Source: Galbibacter pacificus (GTDB taxonomy: Bacteria > Bacteroidota > Bacteroidia > Flavobacteriales > Flavobacteriaceae). From it: a DNA stretch of 64,000 nt. Position numbers and translations under genes: made by a program. Below are positions 44,836 to 52,941 of this stretch, one piece after another. Under the pieces are notes generated by a model. It did not search any database, was not told where the DNA came from, and saw only the letters and a list, made by a program, of their open reading frames with translations. How positions within the stretch are numbered: position 1 is the stretch's first letter; every line of letters starts with the position of its first letter. The stretch is from NCBI RefSeq assembly GCF_029603165.1, contig NZ_JAQSVC010000007.1, forward strand, positions 186,001 to 250,000. The letters are read 5' to 3'.

Positions 44836-45510
44836 ATGAAAGAAAATATGAAAGAATTTTGGGAATCCAACTTTCAGGATAAACAAATAATGTGGGGACT
44901 GCAACCTGCTGATGCCACTTTGGAGGCGAAAGCGTTATTTCAGAAAAACAACATACAAAAAATTCTAATTCCCGGTTTTGGCTACGGTAGAAATGCAAAA
45001 ACCTTTATTGATGATGGATTTGATGTAACGGGTATAGAGATTTCAAAAACTGCTATTGACATAGCTAAAGAACATTTGAAAGGGAACTATAAACTGTATC
45101 ACGGAGCTGTTGGCGAAATGCCTTTTGATCAGGAAAAGTACAAGGGCATTTTTTGCTATGCCTTAATTCATTTATTAGGTAAAAAAGAGCGTGAAAAACT
45201 GATTCAGGATTGCTACGATCAGCTTCAAAATAATGGTATTATGATTTTCATTGCCCTTTCTACAAATGATGCCCGGTACGGAAAAGGCGAGAAAATCAGC
45301 AGGAATACATACCTCACTAAACACGGGGTAGAACTGTTCTTTTACGACTCAAACACATTGGAAAGGGAATTTGGAGCATACGGATTGGTTGAAACTGAAG
45401 AAATAAATGAGCCTGTAAAAAATACAAGCGACAAACCTTCAGAGAAATTTTGGAAAATTATTTGCAAAAAGTTGGATAAACATCCAATGGATATAAAAAA
45501 TATTTTTTAG
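44836..45510 (+). CDS. Class I SAM-dependent methyltransferase
   Basis: A 224-residue Rossmann methyltransferase with the N-terminal FWESNFQDKQIMWGLQPADA, which resembles thiopurine-type and TehB-like enzymes. SAM motif I is ILIPGFGYGRNAKTFIDDG (about 45-63), motif II DVTGIEISKTAIDIA, then FCYALIHLLGKKER. The ATG directly follows the stop of the small HMA-like gene. With a dithiol-oxidase-like flavoprotein in the same operon, S-methylation of a thiol is one reading; the substrate is not known. Confidence 0.88.
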   Translation: MKENMKEFWESNFQDKQIMWGLQPADATLEAKALFQKNNIQKILIPGFGYGRNAKTFIDDGFDVTGIEISKTAIDIAKEHLKGNYKLYHGAVGEMPFDQEKYKGIFCYALIHLLGKKEREKLIQDCYDQLQNNGIMIFIALSTNDARYGKGEKISRNTYLTKHGVELFFYDSNTLEREFGAYGLVETEEINEPVKNTSDKPSEKFWKIICKKLDKHPMDIKNIF

Positions 45511-45565
45511 TAACGTAAAATACTATTTGCTTTTTAGCTATATTTGTAAAATATATTTAACGTTA
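45511..45565 (+). promoter_or_regulatory. hipBA promoter with HipB-type operators
   Basis: TATATTTG (45539-45546), an exact -7 box, is the left part of the palindrome TATATTT-GTA-AAATATA (45539-45555). An outer pair TAACGTAAAATA (45511-45522) and TATTTAACGTTA (45554-45565) is complementary at 11 of 12 positions and flanks it. The hipB start follows directly. Confidence 0.6.
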
Positions 45566-45885
45566 TGTCTAGAAATAGTCTTACACTACTACCAAAGAAC
45601 AAGAAACTTTTACAAGCATTGGGAGAAAATATCAAGTTGGCACGCTTACGCAGAAAACTAACAATGAATCAGGTTTCAGAGCGGGCAGGGATTTCCCGTC
45701 CCACACTTTCTTCCTTAGAGAAAGGAAACCCTGCGGTTTCTTTAGGTATTGTTTTACAAGTTTTAGTAGTATTAGGTCTGGAGAAGGATATATTGCTTTT
45801 GGCCGACGATGATGTACTGGGCAGAAAAATACAGGATGCTGATCTAACCGTAAAGGAACGCGGCCCAAAAAACACCAAGAAATAA
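45565..45885 (+). CDS. hipB: HipB-like antitoxin
   Basis: A 106-residue XRE-type DNA-binding antitoxin. Helix-turn-helix LKLARLRRKLTMNQVSERAGISRPTLSSLEKGN style: NIKLARLRRKLTMNQVSERA, then ISRPTLSSLEKGNPAVSLGI. The C-terminal basic tail (GPKNTKK) is short. Overlaps the hipA start by the TAATG arrangement (the stop's last base is the first of ATG). It would bind HipA and its own promoter. Confidence 0.9.
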   Translation: MSRNSLTLLPKNKKLLQALGENIKLARLRRKLTMNQVSERAGISRPTLSSLEKGNPAVSLGIVLQVLVVLGLEKDILLLADDDVLGRKIQDADLTVKERGPKNTKK

Positions 45886-47147
45886 TGGCATTGGAACGAA
45901 AAGAAATATTTGTATATGCGCATTGGGGTGGAATTGAAATTCCATTCTTAATGGGGAGTTTATATGCTACGCCATCTAGAGGGAAAGAAATATTTTCCTT
46001 TGAATATGATAAAGGATGGTTGCAATCGGATTATGCTCAGATCATAGATCCAGACCTACAATTATTCGAAGGGGCTCAGTACCTCAACAATGAGAAATCC
46101 AATTTCGGTATTTTCCTCGACTCCTCACCAGATCGTTGGGGACGGGTGCTGATGATACGCAAAGAGGCTGCCAAAGCCAGAAAAGAAGATCGACGCGCCA
46201 AAACTTTAATGGAGTCGGATTATCTACTCGGGGTATACGATACTAACCGAATGGGAGGACTTCGTTTTAAAACAGCACAGGATGGTGCTTTTTTAGATGA
46301 TGATGAAGCTATGGCTGCCCCACCTTTTGCTGCGCTTAGAGATCTTGAATTTGCCAGTTTGCAACTAGAGAAAGAAGATGCCCGAGATAATCCGGAATAC
46401 CTAAAATGGCTCAATATGCTAATGGCACCAGGGTCTTCATTGGGAGGTGCAAGACCTAAGGCAAATATACAGGGCAAAGATGGTAGTTTGTGGATTGCTA
46501 AATTTCCAAGCCAAAATGACCAGCAGGATATGGGTGCCTGGGAAATGCTGGCGTATCGACTTGCCATTCAATCCGGAATTGAAATGGCACTATCAAGAGT
46601 CCAAAAATTTTCTCATCACCAATATACCTTTTTGACACAACGTTTTGATAGGAAAATCGATGGTACCCGTATCCATTTTGCCTCTGCAATGACCTTATTG
46701 GGATATACTGACGGAACGGACTATCAAGATGGTGTCAGTTATTTAGAGCTCGTGGAATTTTTAATGCAGAATGGGACTGATGTTGATAATGATCTCAAGA
46801 AGTTATGGAGACGTATTGTGTTTAATGTCTGTATTTCCAATACCGATGACCACCTTCGCAATCACGGATTTCTGTTAACGGATTCTGGTTGGATGCTTTC
46901 ACCTGCCTATGATATCAATCCAACCTCGAACGGTACAGGTTTAAAACTTAATATTTCAGAAAATGACAATGCTTTGGACTTAGACCTAGTACGGGAAGTA
47001 GCTCCTTATTTTCGGTTAAAAGAAAAAGAAGCCAATGCTATTATCAATACAATTGGTCAGAATGTAGCCCAATGGGAACAAATAGCGACGGATCTAGGTA
47101 TTCCAAGAAACGAAATGGAATTAATGAAAAATGCGTTTAAGTATTAA
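45885..47147 (+). CDS. hipA: HipA-family serine/threonine kinase toxin
   Basis: A 420-residue HipA kinase (E. coli HipA has 440). Seen: the N-terminal subdomain 1 (FVYAHWGGIEIPFLMGSLYA), the glycine-rich loop GSSLGGARPKA (183-193), ATP-binding Lys in WIAKFPS, the catalytic NTDDHLRNHGF (319-329), and the metal-binding SPAYDINPT (339-347; Asp343). All core residues of an active kinase appear present. In E. coli, HipA phosphorylates glutamyl-tRNA synthetase; here the target is unknown. Translationally coupled to hipB. Confidence 0.93.
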   Translation: MALERKEIFVYAHWGGIEIPFLMGSLYATPSRGKEIFSFEYDKGWLQSDYAQIIDPDLQLFEGAQYLNNEKSNFGIFLDSSPDRWGRVLMIRKEAAKARKEDRRAKTLMESDYLLGVYDTNRMGGLRFKTAQDGAFLDDDEAMAAPPFAALRDLEFASLQLEKEDARDNPEYLKWLNMLMAPGSSLGGARPKANIQGKDGSLWIAKFPSQNDQQDMGAWEMLAYRLAIQSGIEMALSRVQKFSHHQYTFLTQRFDRKIDGTRIHFASAMTLLGYTDGTDYQDGVSYLELVEFLMQNGTDVDNDLKKLWRRIVFNVCISNTDDHLRNHGFLLTDSGWMLSPAYDINPTSNGTGLKLNISENDNALDLDLVREVAPYFRLKEKEANAIINTIGQNVAQWEQIATDLGIPRNEMELMKNAFKY

Positions 47148-47257
47148 AATAGTTCCTCATTGATATTTCTTGCTACAAAATAATATCATCTGAAATCAAT
47201 AGAAATGTCAAATCGAAAATACTACGATTCTGTACTTATTCTGTACTATGTGAAATA

Positions 47258-47288
47258 AAAAAAGGCTTCACATTTCTGTGAAACCTTA
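47258..47288 (-). terminator. Terminator after the initiator tRNA gene
   Basis: AAAGG-C-TTCACA (47261-47272) and TGTGAA-A-CCTT (47277-47287) pair with one internal mismatch. On the minus strand the stem is followed by a long T run (complement of 47256-47263), 10 bases after the tRNA 3' end. Confidence 0.7.
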
Positions 47289-47298
47289 TCATTGCTAG

Positions 47299-47371
<73 letters not shown>

Positions 47372-47497
47372 ATGTTTGCGAGTGCAAATATACAACACTT
47401 TTATACATCTGCAAGGGTTATACCTATTTTATTTAAAATAATTTTCTTTTTCCTTTTTTTCTTTCGCCAATCCAATGATTTATTTACTTTAGTTTTT

Positions 47498-48865
47498 ATG
47501 GACAAAATTAATGATGTTATCAAATCCCTTATTCCGTATGCCGAATGGACAATGCTTATTTTTGTGATTGGAGGCGGTATATTTTTATTGCTTTACTCCC
47601 GATTTAAACCTTATAGAATGTTTGGCCATGCCATTCAAGTGGTGAGGGGAAAACACGACGACCCAGAAGATCCCGGGCAAATAAGTCATTTACAGGCATT
47701 ATCGTCGGCCGTAGCCGCCACGGTCGGGCTTGGTAATATATCGGGCGTGGCAATAGCTATTTATCAAGGTGGTCCGGGAGTTGTTTTTTGGATGTGGCTC
47801 ACCGCTATCGTGGGGATGGTAATCAAATTTTATTCATGTAGTTTGGCAGTTATGTATAGAACCATAGACAAGAAAGGGGCTATTGAGTCTGGGCCCATGC
47901 ATTATATGACCAAAGGAATTGGTAAAACCGGTAAATCATTGGCTGTTTTCTTCTCTATTGCAGGGCTTATTGGGTTTTTAGGGGTGTTTACGGTAAACCA
48001 GTTTACGCAAACTTTTATGAGTGTGGTAAACCCCGATATAAACATTGCTCCATTAGGCGATTTTAACTGGAAGCTTATTCTGGGGCTTACACTTTCTTTA
48101 CTCACATCATTGGTTATTTTTGGCGGCTTAAAAAAAATTGCCCGCGTTGCAACCGCCATTGTACCCTTTATGGTCGCCCTTTATTTTATTGCGGTTATAT
48201 TTATAATGGCTACTAATGCCGGTGCCATATTTCCTTCGTTTAAATTAATTTTTCAAGAAGCGTTTAATATTGAAACAGCAATAAAAGGAGGTTTTTGGGG
48301 GTTGGTCATTCTTGGGGTGAGAAGGGCCGTTTTTTCTAATGAATCCGGTTTGGGGAGTGCGCCTATGTACCATGGGGAATCCAAAACAAACGAGCCCGTT
48401 CAGGAAGGGCTGGTTGCCATGTTGGGGCCTTTTATAGATACCATAGTAGTTTGTACCTTAACAGCCTTGACTATAATTATTAGCGGTGCTTACCTGGAAG
48501 TAGAAAACAATGGTATAGCTATGACCTTGTTGGCCTTTGAAAAATCCTTGTATGGATATGGAGATATTCTGTTAATGCTTATCGTGGCCGCCTTTGCAAT
48601 GTCCACTTTATTTACATATTCTTATTATGGTACAAAGTGCTTGACTTTTTTGACCAATGTAAAAATTGGAAAGTTTTTTAACGTTTATTACATAGCTACC
48701 ATTACCTTTGCAGCAATTACTTCTGTTGGGGTTGTTATTAATTTAATCGATTTGGCCTATGCTTTAATGTGTATTCCAAATATGATTGCCGTTATTTATC
48801 TGTCCCCCAAGGTAAACGCATCGTTAAAAGGCTATGTAAAAAAGTTAAAAAATGAAGGGTCATAA
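47498..48865 (+). CDS. Alanine or glycine:cation symporter (AGCS family)
   Basis: A 455-residue, roughly 10-helix sodium symporter. Start chosen at 47498 (MDKINDVIKSLIPYAEWTML); the longer frame to 47336 would begin inside the tRNA gene. Seen: the signature SSAVAATVGLGNISGVAIAI (family N-terminal signature), GGLKKIARVATAIVPFM, and RRAVFSNESGLGSAPMYHG. It probably takes up alanine or glycine. The start of era overlaps its last 14 bases. Confidence 0.94.
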   Translation: MDKINDVIKSLIPYAEWTMLIFVIGGGIFLLLYSRFKPYRMFGHAIQVVRGKHDDPEDPGQISHLQALSSAVAATVGLGNISGVAIAIYQGGPGVVFWMWLTAIVGMVIKFYSCSLAVMYRTIDKKGAIESGPMHYMTKGIGKTGKSLAVFFSIAGLIGFLGVFTVNQFTQTFMSVVNPDINIAPLGDFNWKLILGLTLSLLTSLVIFGGLKKIARVATAIVPFMVALYFIAVIFIMATNAGAIFPSFKLIFQEAFNIETAIKGGFWGLVILGVRRAVFSNESGLGSAPMYHGESKTNEPVQEGLVAMLGPFIDTIVVCTLTALTIIISGAYLEVENNGIAMTLLAFEKSLYGYGDILLMLIVAAFAMSTLFTYSYYGTKCLTFLTNVKIGKFFNVYYIATITFAAITSVGVVINLIDLAYALMCIPNMIAVIYLSPKVNASLKGYVKKLKNEGS

Positions 48866-49739
48866 ATCAGGTTTCGTAAATATAATTGGTAATCCAAACG
48901 TTGGAAAATCAACATTGATGAATGCCTTTGTAGGTGAAAAACTTTCCATAATTACCTCCAAAGCACAAACTACCAGACACCGTATCTTCGGAATAGTTAA
49001 TGGTGATGATTTTCAAATTGTTTTTTCGGATACACCCGGGATTATTAAACCCGCTTATGAACTGCAACAATCCATGATGGATTTTGTAAAATCGGCTTTT
49101 GAAGATGCAGATGTACTTGTTTATATGGTCGAAATAGGAGAAAAGGACCTAAAAGATGAAGCCTTTTTTAAAAAAATAACCCATGCTAAAATCCCCGTGT
49201 TGCTTCTGCTAAACAAAATAGATATATCTTCCCAGGAGATATTGGAAGTACAGGTGAAGCAATGGAAAGAAAAAGTTCCAAATGCCGAGATCTATCCTAT
49301 TTCTGCCTTGCAAAACTTTAATATAGATACCGTTTTTAACCGTATATTGGAGTTGCTGCCAGAATCTCAGCCTTTTTATCCAAAGGATCAGTTAACCGAC
49401 AAGCCGGAACGATTTTTTGTAAACGAGACCATTCGTGAGAAAATTTTGCTGAACTATAAAAAAGAGATTCCCTATGCAGTCGAAGTTGAAACCGAAGAGT
49501 TTCTGGAAGACGAAAAAATTATCCGTATACGTTCGGTAATCATGGTAGAGCGGGATACACAAAAAGGCATCATTATTGGCCATAAAGGAGGTGCATTAAA
49601 AAGGGTAGGCATCCAGTCAAGGGCCGACCTGGAAAAATTTTTCGGTAAACAAGTCCATATCGAAATTTATGTAAAGGTAAATAAAAACTGGCGTTCCGAT
49701 CAAAATCAGCTACGGCGTTTCGGATATAACCAGAAATAA
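48852..49739 (+). CDS. era: GTPase Era
   Basis: A 295-residue 16S rRNA-processing GTPase. G1 GNPNVGKST, G3 DTPG, G4 NKID, then the C-terminal KH domain RDTQKGIIIGHKGGALKRVG (about 225-245) that binds the 3' end of 16S rRNA. The ATG overlaps the last 14 bases of the symporter gene, so translation is coupled. Confidence 0.98.
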   Translation: MKGHKSGFVNIIGNPNVGKSTLMNAFVGEKLSIITSKAQTTRHRIFGIVNGDDFQIVFSDTPGIIKPAYELQQSMMDFVKSAFEDADVLVYMVEIGEKDLKDEAFFKKITHAKIPVLLLLNKIDISSQEILEVQVKQWKEKVPNAEIYPISALQNFNIDTVFNRILELLPESQPFYPKDQLTDKPERFFVNETIREKILLNYKKEIPYAVEVETEEFLEDEKIIRIRSVIMVERDTQKGIIIGHKGGALKRVGIQSRADLEKFFGKQVHIEIYVKVNKNWRSDQNQLRRFGYNQK

Positions 49740-49842
49740 CAATTTATTTACTTCATAACGTATTGATAACATAATCTTGCACCTATAATAACACTCACTT
49801 TAAAAGAGAACAGTTTCTTTGGGAAAACATAAAACTAACCAA

Positions 49843-51366
49843 ATGAAACTAAAAAACAGCATTGTTTTTGCCTCAATGGCTATTGTATTTGCCGCTTGTA
49901 CATCAGACGACGACAATAATGGAGGAGAGGAGATTCCGCCATCCACAGATGTAAATTTTTCCTATGTAACAACAATCAATGCAGGCGGGACCACTGAAAT
50001 TTCAGCTTTTGATGCAGAAACCAATAAATTGTTTACCGTAAACCCAGATAATAACGAGGTTATGGTATTCGATCTGTCAAACCCCTCAACACCATCACAA
50101 TTGGGCGCTATAGATGTTAGTGCCATGGGAACACCCAATAGTGTTTCGATAAAAAATGGTCTGCTTGCCGTTGCCGTTGAAGCCTCCAATAAGCAGTCCA
50201 ACGGAAGCGTTATGGTATATAATGCAGTATCTCAGGCGCTTCAAAACAATTATACCGTGGGTGCGCTTCCGGATATGGTTATCTTTTCCCCTGACGGAAA
50301 ATATATAGTAACTGCCGATGAAGGCGAGCCGAGCAGTGATTATTTAAACGATCCCAAAGGGAGTGTGAGCATTATAGAAGTTGCGTCTGGAGCGGTTTTC
50401 ACATTAACTTTCGATGCTTTTGAAGCTCAGGAAAATACTTTAAAAGAAAACGGATTCAGGGTTTTTGGTCCAAATGCAAGCTTGGCACAAGATGTGGAGC
50501 CAGAATATGTGGCCATTTCAGATGATTCCAAAACAGCATGGGTAACGCTTCAGGAAAATAACGGGATTGCAAAAGTAAACCTTGCTTCAAAAGAAATTGA
50601 AGCCATATATCCATTAGGTTTTAAAGACCATTCTTTGGCAGAAAACATGCTGGATGCAAGCGATAAAGACGACATGACCGAACTGAGAAACTGGCCGGTA
50701 TCTGGAATTTACCATCCAGATGCCATTGAATATATAAATGTGGATGGTGTTTCATATATAATTACCGCCAACGAAGGTGATGCCAGGGATTATGATGCTT
50801 TTTCTGAAGAGGAAAGGGTAGAGGACATTACGTTAGACCCGACTGCTTTTCCCGATGCCGAAGTGCTTCAGGCCAAAGAAAATCTGGGACGCCTAAAAAT
50901 AACGAACACAATAGGAGACACAGACATGGATGGCGATTATGATAAATTATATGCTTATGGTGCCCGATCTTTTTCAATTTGGTCTGAAAACGTTAGCCTT
51001 GTGTACGATAGTGGTAGCGACATATCTCAAAAAGTACTGGAATTTACGCCGGGAAGTTTTAATGCAGATGAAGGCGAAGTAGATGGCAGGAGCGACGATA
51101 AAGGGGCAGAGCCCGAAGCTGTTGAGGTATTAAAAGTTGGAGAAAGGGTGGTCCTGTTTGTGGGCTTGGAAAGAAACAGTCAGGTAATGGTTTACGACAT
51201 TACCAATCCAACCGCCCCAGCGTTTATACAAATACTCGAACGGGCAGGAGATATGGCTCCCGAAGGCGTACTCGCCATAGCCGCCAGCGATAGCCCTACA
51301 GAAAAGGAGCTTTTAATAGTTACCCATGAGGATAGTGGGACAATTAGCATCTACGAAAATCAATAA
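49843..51366 (+). CDS. Choice-of-anchor I family lipoprotein, probably surface-exposed
   Basis: A 507-residue protein with a lipoprotein signal: start at 49843 (MKLKNSIVFASMAIVFAAC), Cys then TSDDDNNGGEE. The acidic run after the Cys matches the kind of surface-export signal described for Bacteroidota lipoproteins. The body is a beta-propeller (AFDAETNKLFTVNPDNNEVM, GALPDMVIFSPDGKYIVTAD, VEPEYVAISDDSKTAWVT, and a DTDMDGDYDKL calcium-like loop) of the choice-of-anchor I family, sometimes annotated as alkaline-phosphatase-like. No catalytic site is recognised. A TTG-start reading from 49819 is less likely. Confidence 0.85.
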   Translation: MKLKNSIVFASMAIVFAACTSDDDNNGGEEIPPSTDVNFSYVTTINAGGTTEISAFDAETNKLFTVNPDNNEVMVFDLSNPSTPSQLGAIDVSAMGTPNSVSIKNGLLAVAVEASNKQSNGSVMVYNAVSQALQNNYTVGALPDMVIFSPDGKYIVTADEGEPSSDYLNDPKGSVSIIEVASGAVFTLTFDAFEAQENTLKENGFRVFGPNASLAQDVEPEYVAISDDSKTAWVTLQENNGIAKVNLASKEIEAIYPLGFKDHSLAENMLDASDKDDMTELRNWPVSGIYHPDAIEYINVDGVSYIITANEGDARDYDAFSEEERVEDITLDPTAFPDAEVLQAKENLGRLKITNTIGDTDMDGDYDKLYAYGARSFSIWSENVSLVYDSGSDISQKVLEFTPGSFNADEGEVDGRSDDKGAEPEAVEVLKVGERVVLFVGLERNSQVMVYDITNPTAPAFIQILERAGDMAPEGVLAIAASDSPTEKELLIVTHEDSGTISIYENQ

Positions 51367-51386
51367 AAGTTTAGTTTTAATTCCGT

Positions 51387-51425
51387 AAAAAGGCTGTTCT
51401 GATTTTATTTAGGCAGCCTTTTTTT
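51387..51425 (+). terminator. Terminator after the choice-of-anchor I gene
   Basis: AAAAAGGCTG (51387-51396) pairs with CAGCCTTTTT (51414-51423), followed by more T, 20 bases past the stop. Confidence 0.8.
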
Positions 51426-51501
51426 ATTTCAGTAAAATGGATAAATACAGCTACCAAAAATAAGTTGGCTTAAAAAATATAGTTTAAAGACATTTTTAAC
51501 A

Positions 51502-51534
51502 TTGCATAAAAACTAAAAAATAGAATTACCTTTG
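51502..51534 (+). promoter_or_regulatory. der promoter
   Basis: TACCTTTG (51527-51534) is an exact -7 box, with a TTG 22 bases further upstream (51502-51504). Transcription would begin near 51541, and the ATG is at 51553. The longer frame starting at TTG 51532 overlaps the -7 box and is rejected. Confidence 0.65.
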
Positions 51535-51552
51535 CGCCATAAAAAATTAAGT

Positions 51553-52857
51553 ATGAGTGCAATTGTTGCCATTGTGGGACGGCCAAATGTTGGGAAGTCA
51601 ACTCTTTTTAACCGTATGATTAAAAGAAGGGATGCCATTGTAGATGAAACAAGTGGTGTTACACGTGACCGCCATTATGGTAAATCCGATTGGAATGGCC
51701 GTGAATTTTCACTTATAGACACGGGCGGATATGTTGTTGGCAGCGACGATATTTTTGAAAAAGAAATAGACAAACAGGTAGAATTGGCCATTGATGAAGC
51801 CGATGCCATTATTTTTGTGGTCGATGTTGCAACTGGAGTAACCGGTATGGACGAGGAAGTGGCGCAATTGCTACGCCAAGTAGAAAAGCCCATTTTTTTA
51901 ACCGTAAATAAAGTTGATAATGCATTGCGTGAAGCCGATGCGGTGGAGTTCTATTCTTTAGGGCTCGGAGATTATTACACAATTTCCAGTATAAACGGAA
52001 GCGGAACAGGCGAATTGTTGGATGCCGTGGTGGAAAGCCTCCCTGAGGAAGTTGAGCAGGAAGATACAGAATTACCAAGATTTGCAGTAGTTGGAAGACC
52101 CAACGCCGGAAAATCGTCGTTTATAAATGCGCTTTTAGGTGAAGAACGCTACATTGTTACCGACATAGCTGGAACTACCCGCGATAGTGTAGACACGAAA
52201 TACAACCGATTTGGATTTGAATTTAACCTTGTGGATACCGCTGGAATCAGGAGAAAAGCAAAAGTTAAGGAGGATCTTGAGTTTTATACAGTAATGCGTT
52301 CTGTACGGGCCATAGAGCACAGCGATGTATGTTTGTTGGTTCTCGATGCTACACGTGGATTTGAAGGCCAGGATTTAAATATCTTTTGGTTGGCCGAACG
52401 TAACAAAAAAGGGGTTGTAATTTTGGTGAATAAATGGGACCTGGTCGAAAAAGAAACCAATACCGTAAAACAGTTTGAAGCATACATAAAAAAGCAAATT
52501 GAACCTTTTACAGATGTCCCCGTTATTTTTATTTCAGCATTGACAAAGCAACGGATTTTTAAAGCCATAGAAACCGCTGTAGATGTGTATGCCAATAAAA
52601 CAAAACGCATCAGTACTTCAAAACTAAACGATGTTATGCTTCCTATAATAGAGCATACACCGCCACCAGCTGTTAAGGGAAAATATATTAAAATTAAATT
52701 TTGTACCCAATTGCCAACCCCGATCCCACAATTTGCCTTCTTTGCAAACCTTCCGCAATATGTAAAAGATCCTTACAGAAGGTTTATAGAGAACAAATTG
52801 CGAAGCAATTTTAATTTTAACGGGGTTCCCATTCAGATATATTTTAGAAAAAAGTAA
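51553..52857 (+). CDS. der: Ribosome-assembly GTPase Der (EngA)
   Basis: A 434-residue double GTPase for 50S assembly. Start [17 protein letters not shown]. The first G domain has [13 protein letters not shown] and NKVD; the second has [13 protein letters not shown] and NKWD. The C-terminal KH-like domain ([20 protein letters not shown]) ends the protein. Confidence 0.98.
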   Translation: MSAIVAIVGRPNVGKSTLFNRMIKRRDAIVDETSGVTRDRHYGKSDWNGREFSLIDTGGYVVGSDDIFEKEIDKQVELAIDEADAIIFVVDVATGVTGMDEEVAQLLRQVEKPIFLTVNKVDNALREADAVEFYSLGLGDYYTISSINGSGTGELLDAVVESLPEEVEQEDTELPRFAVVGRPNAGKSSFINALLGEERYIVTDIAGTTRDSVDTKYNRFGFEFNLVDTAGIRRKAKVKEDLEFYTVMRSVRAIEHSDVCLLVLDATRGFEGQDLNIFWLAERNKKGVVILVNKWDLVEKETNTVKQFEAYIKKQIEPFTDVPVIFISALTKQRIFKAIETAVDVYANKTKRISTSKLNDVMLPIIEHTPPPAVKGKYIKIKFCTQLPTPIPQFAFFANLPQYVKDPYRRFIENKLRSNFNFNGVPIQIYFRKK

Positions 52858-52941
52858 GCTGGCTGTTAAAATAATATTAAAACGTAATAAATACTCTTAT
52901 TCGTAAAATGTTTTGCCCTATTTTCGGGCAAACTATTACCA

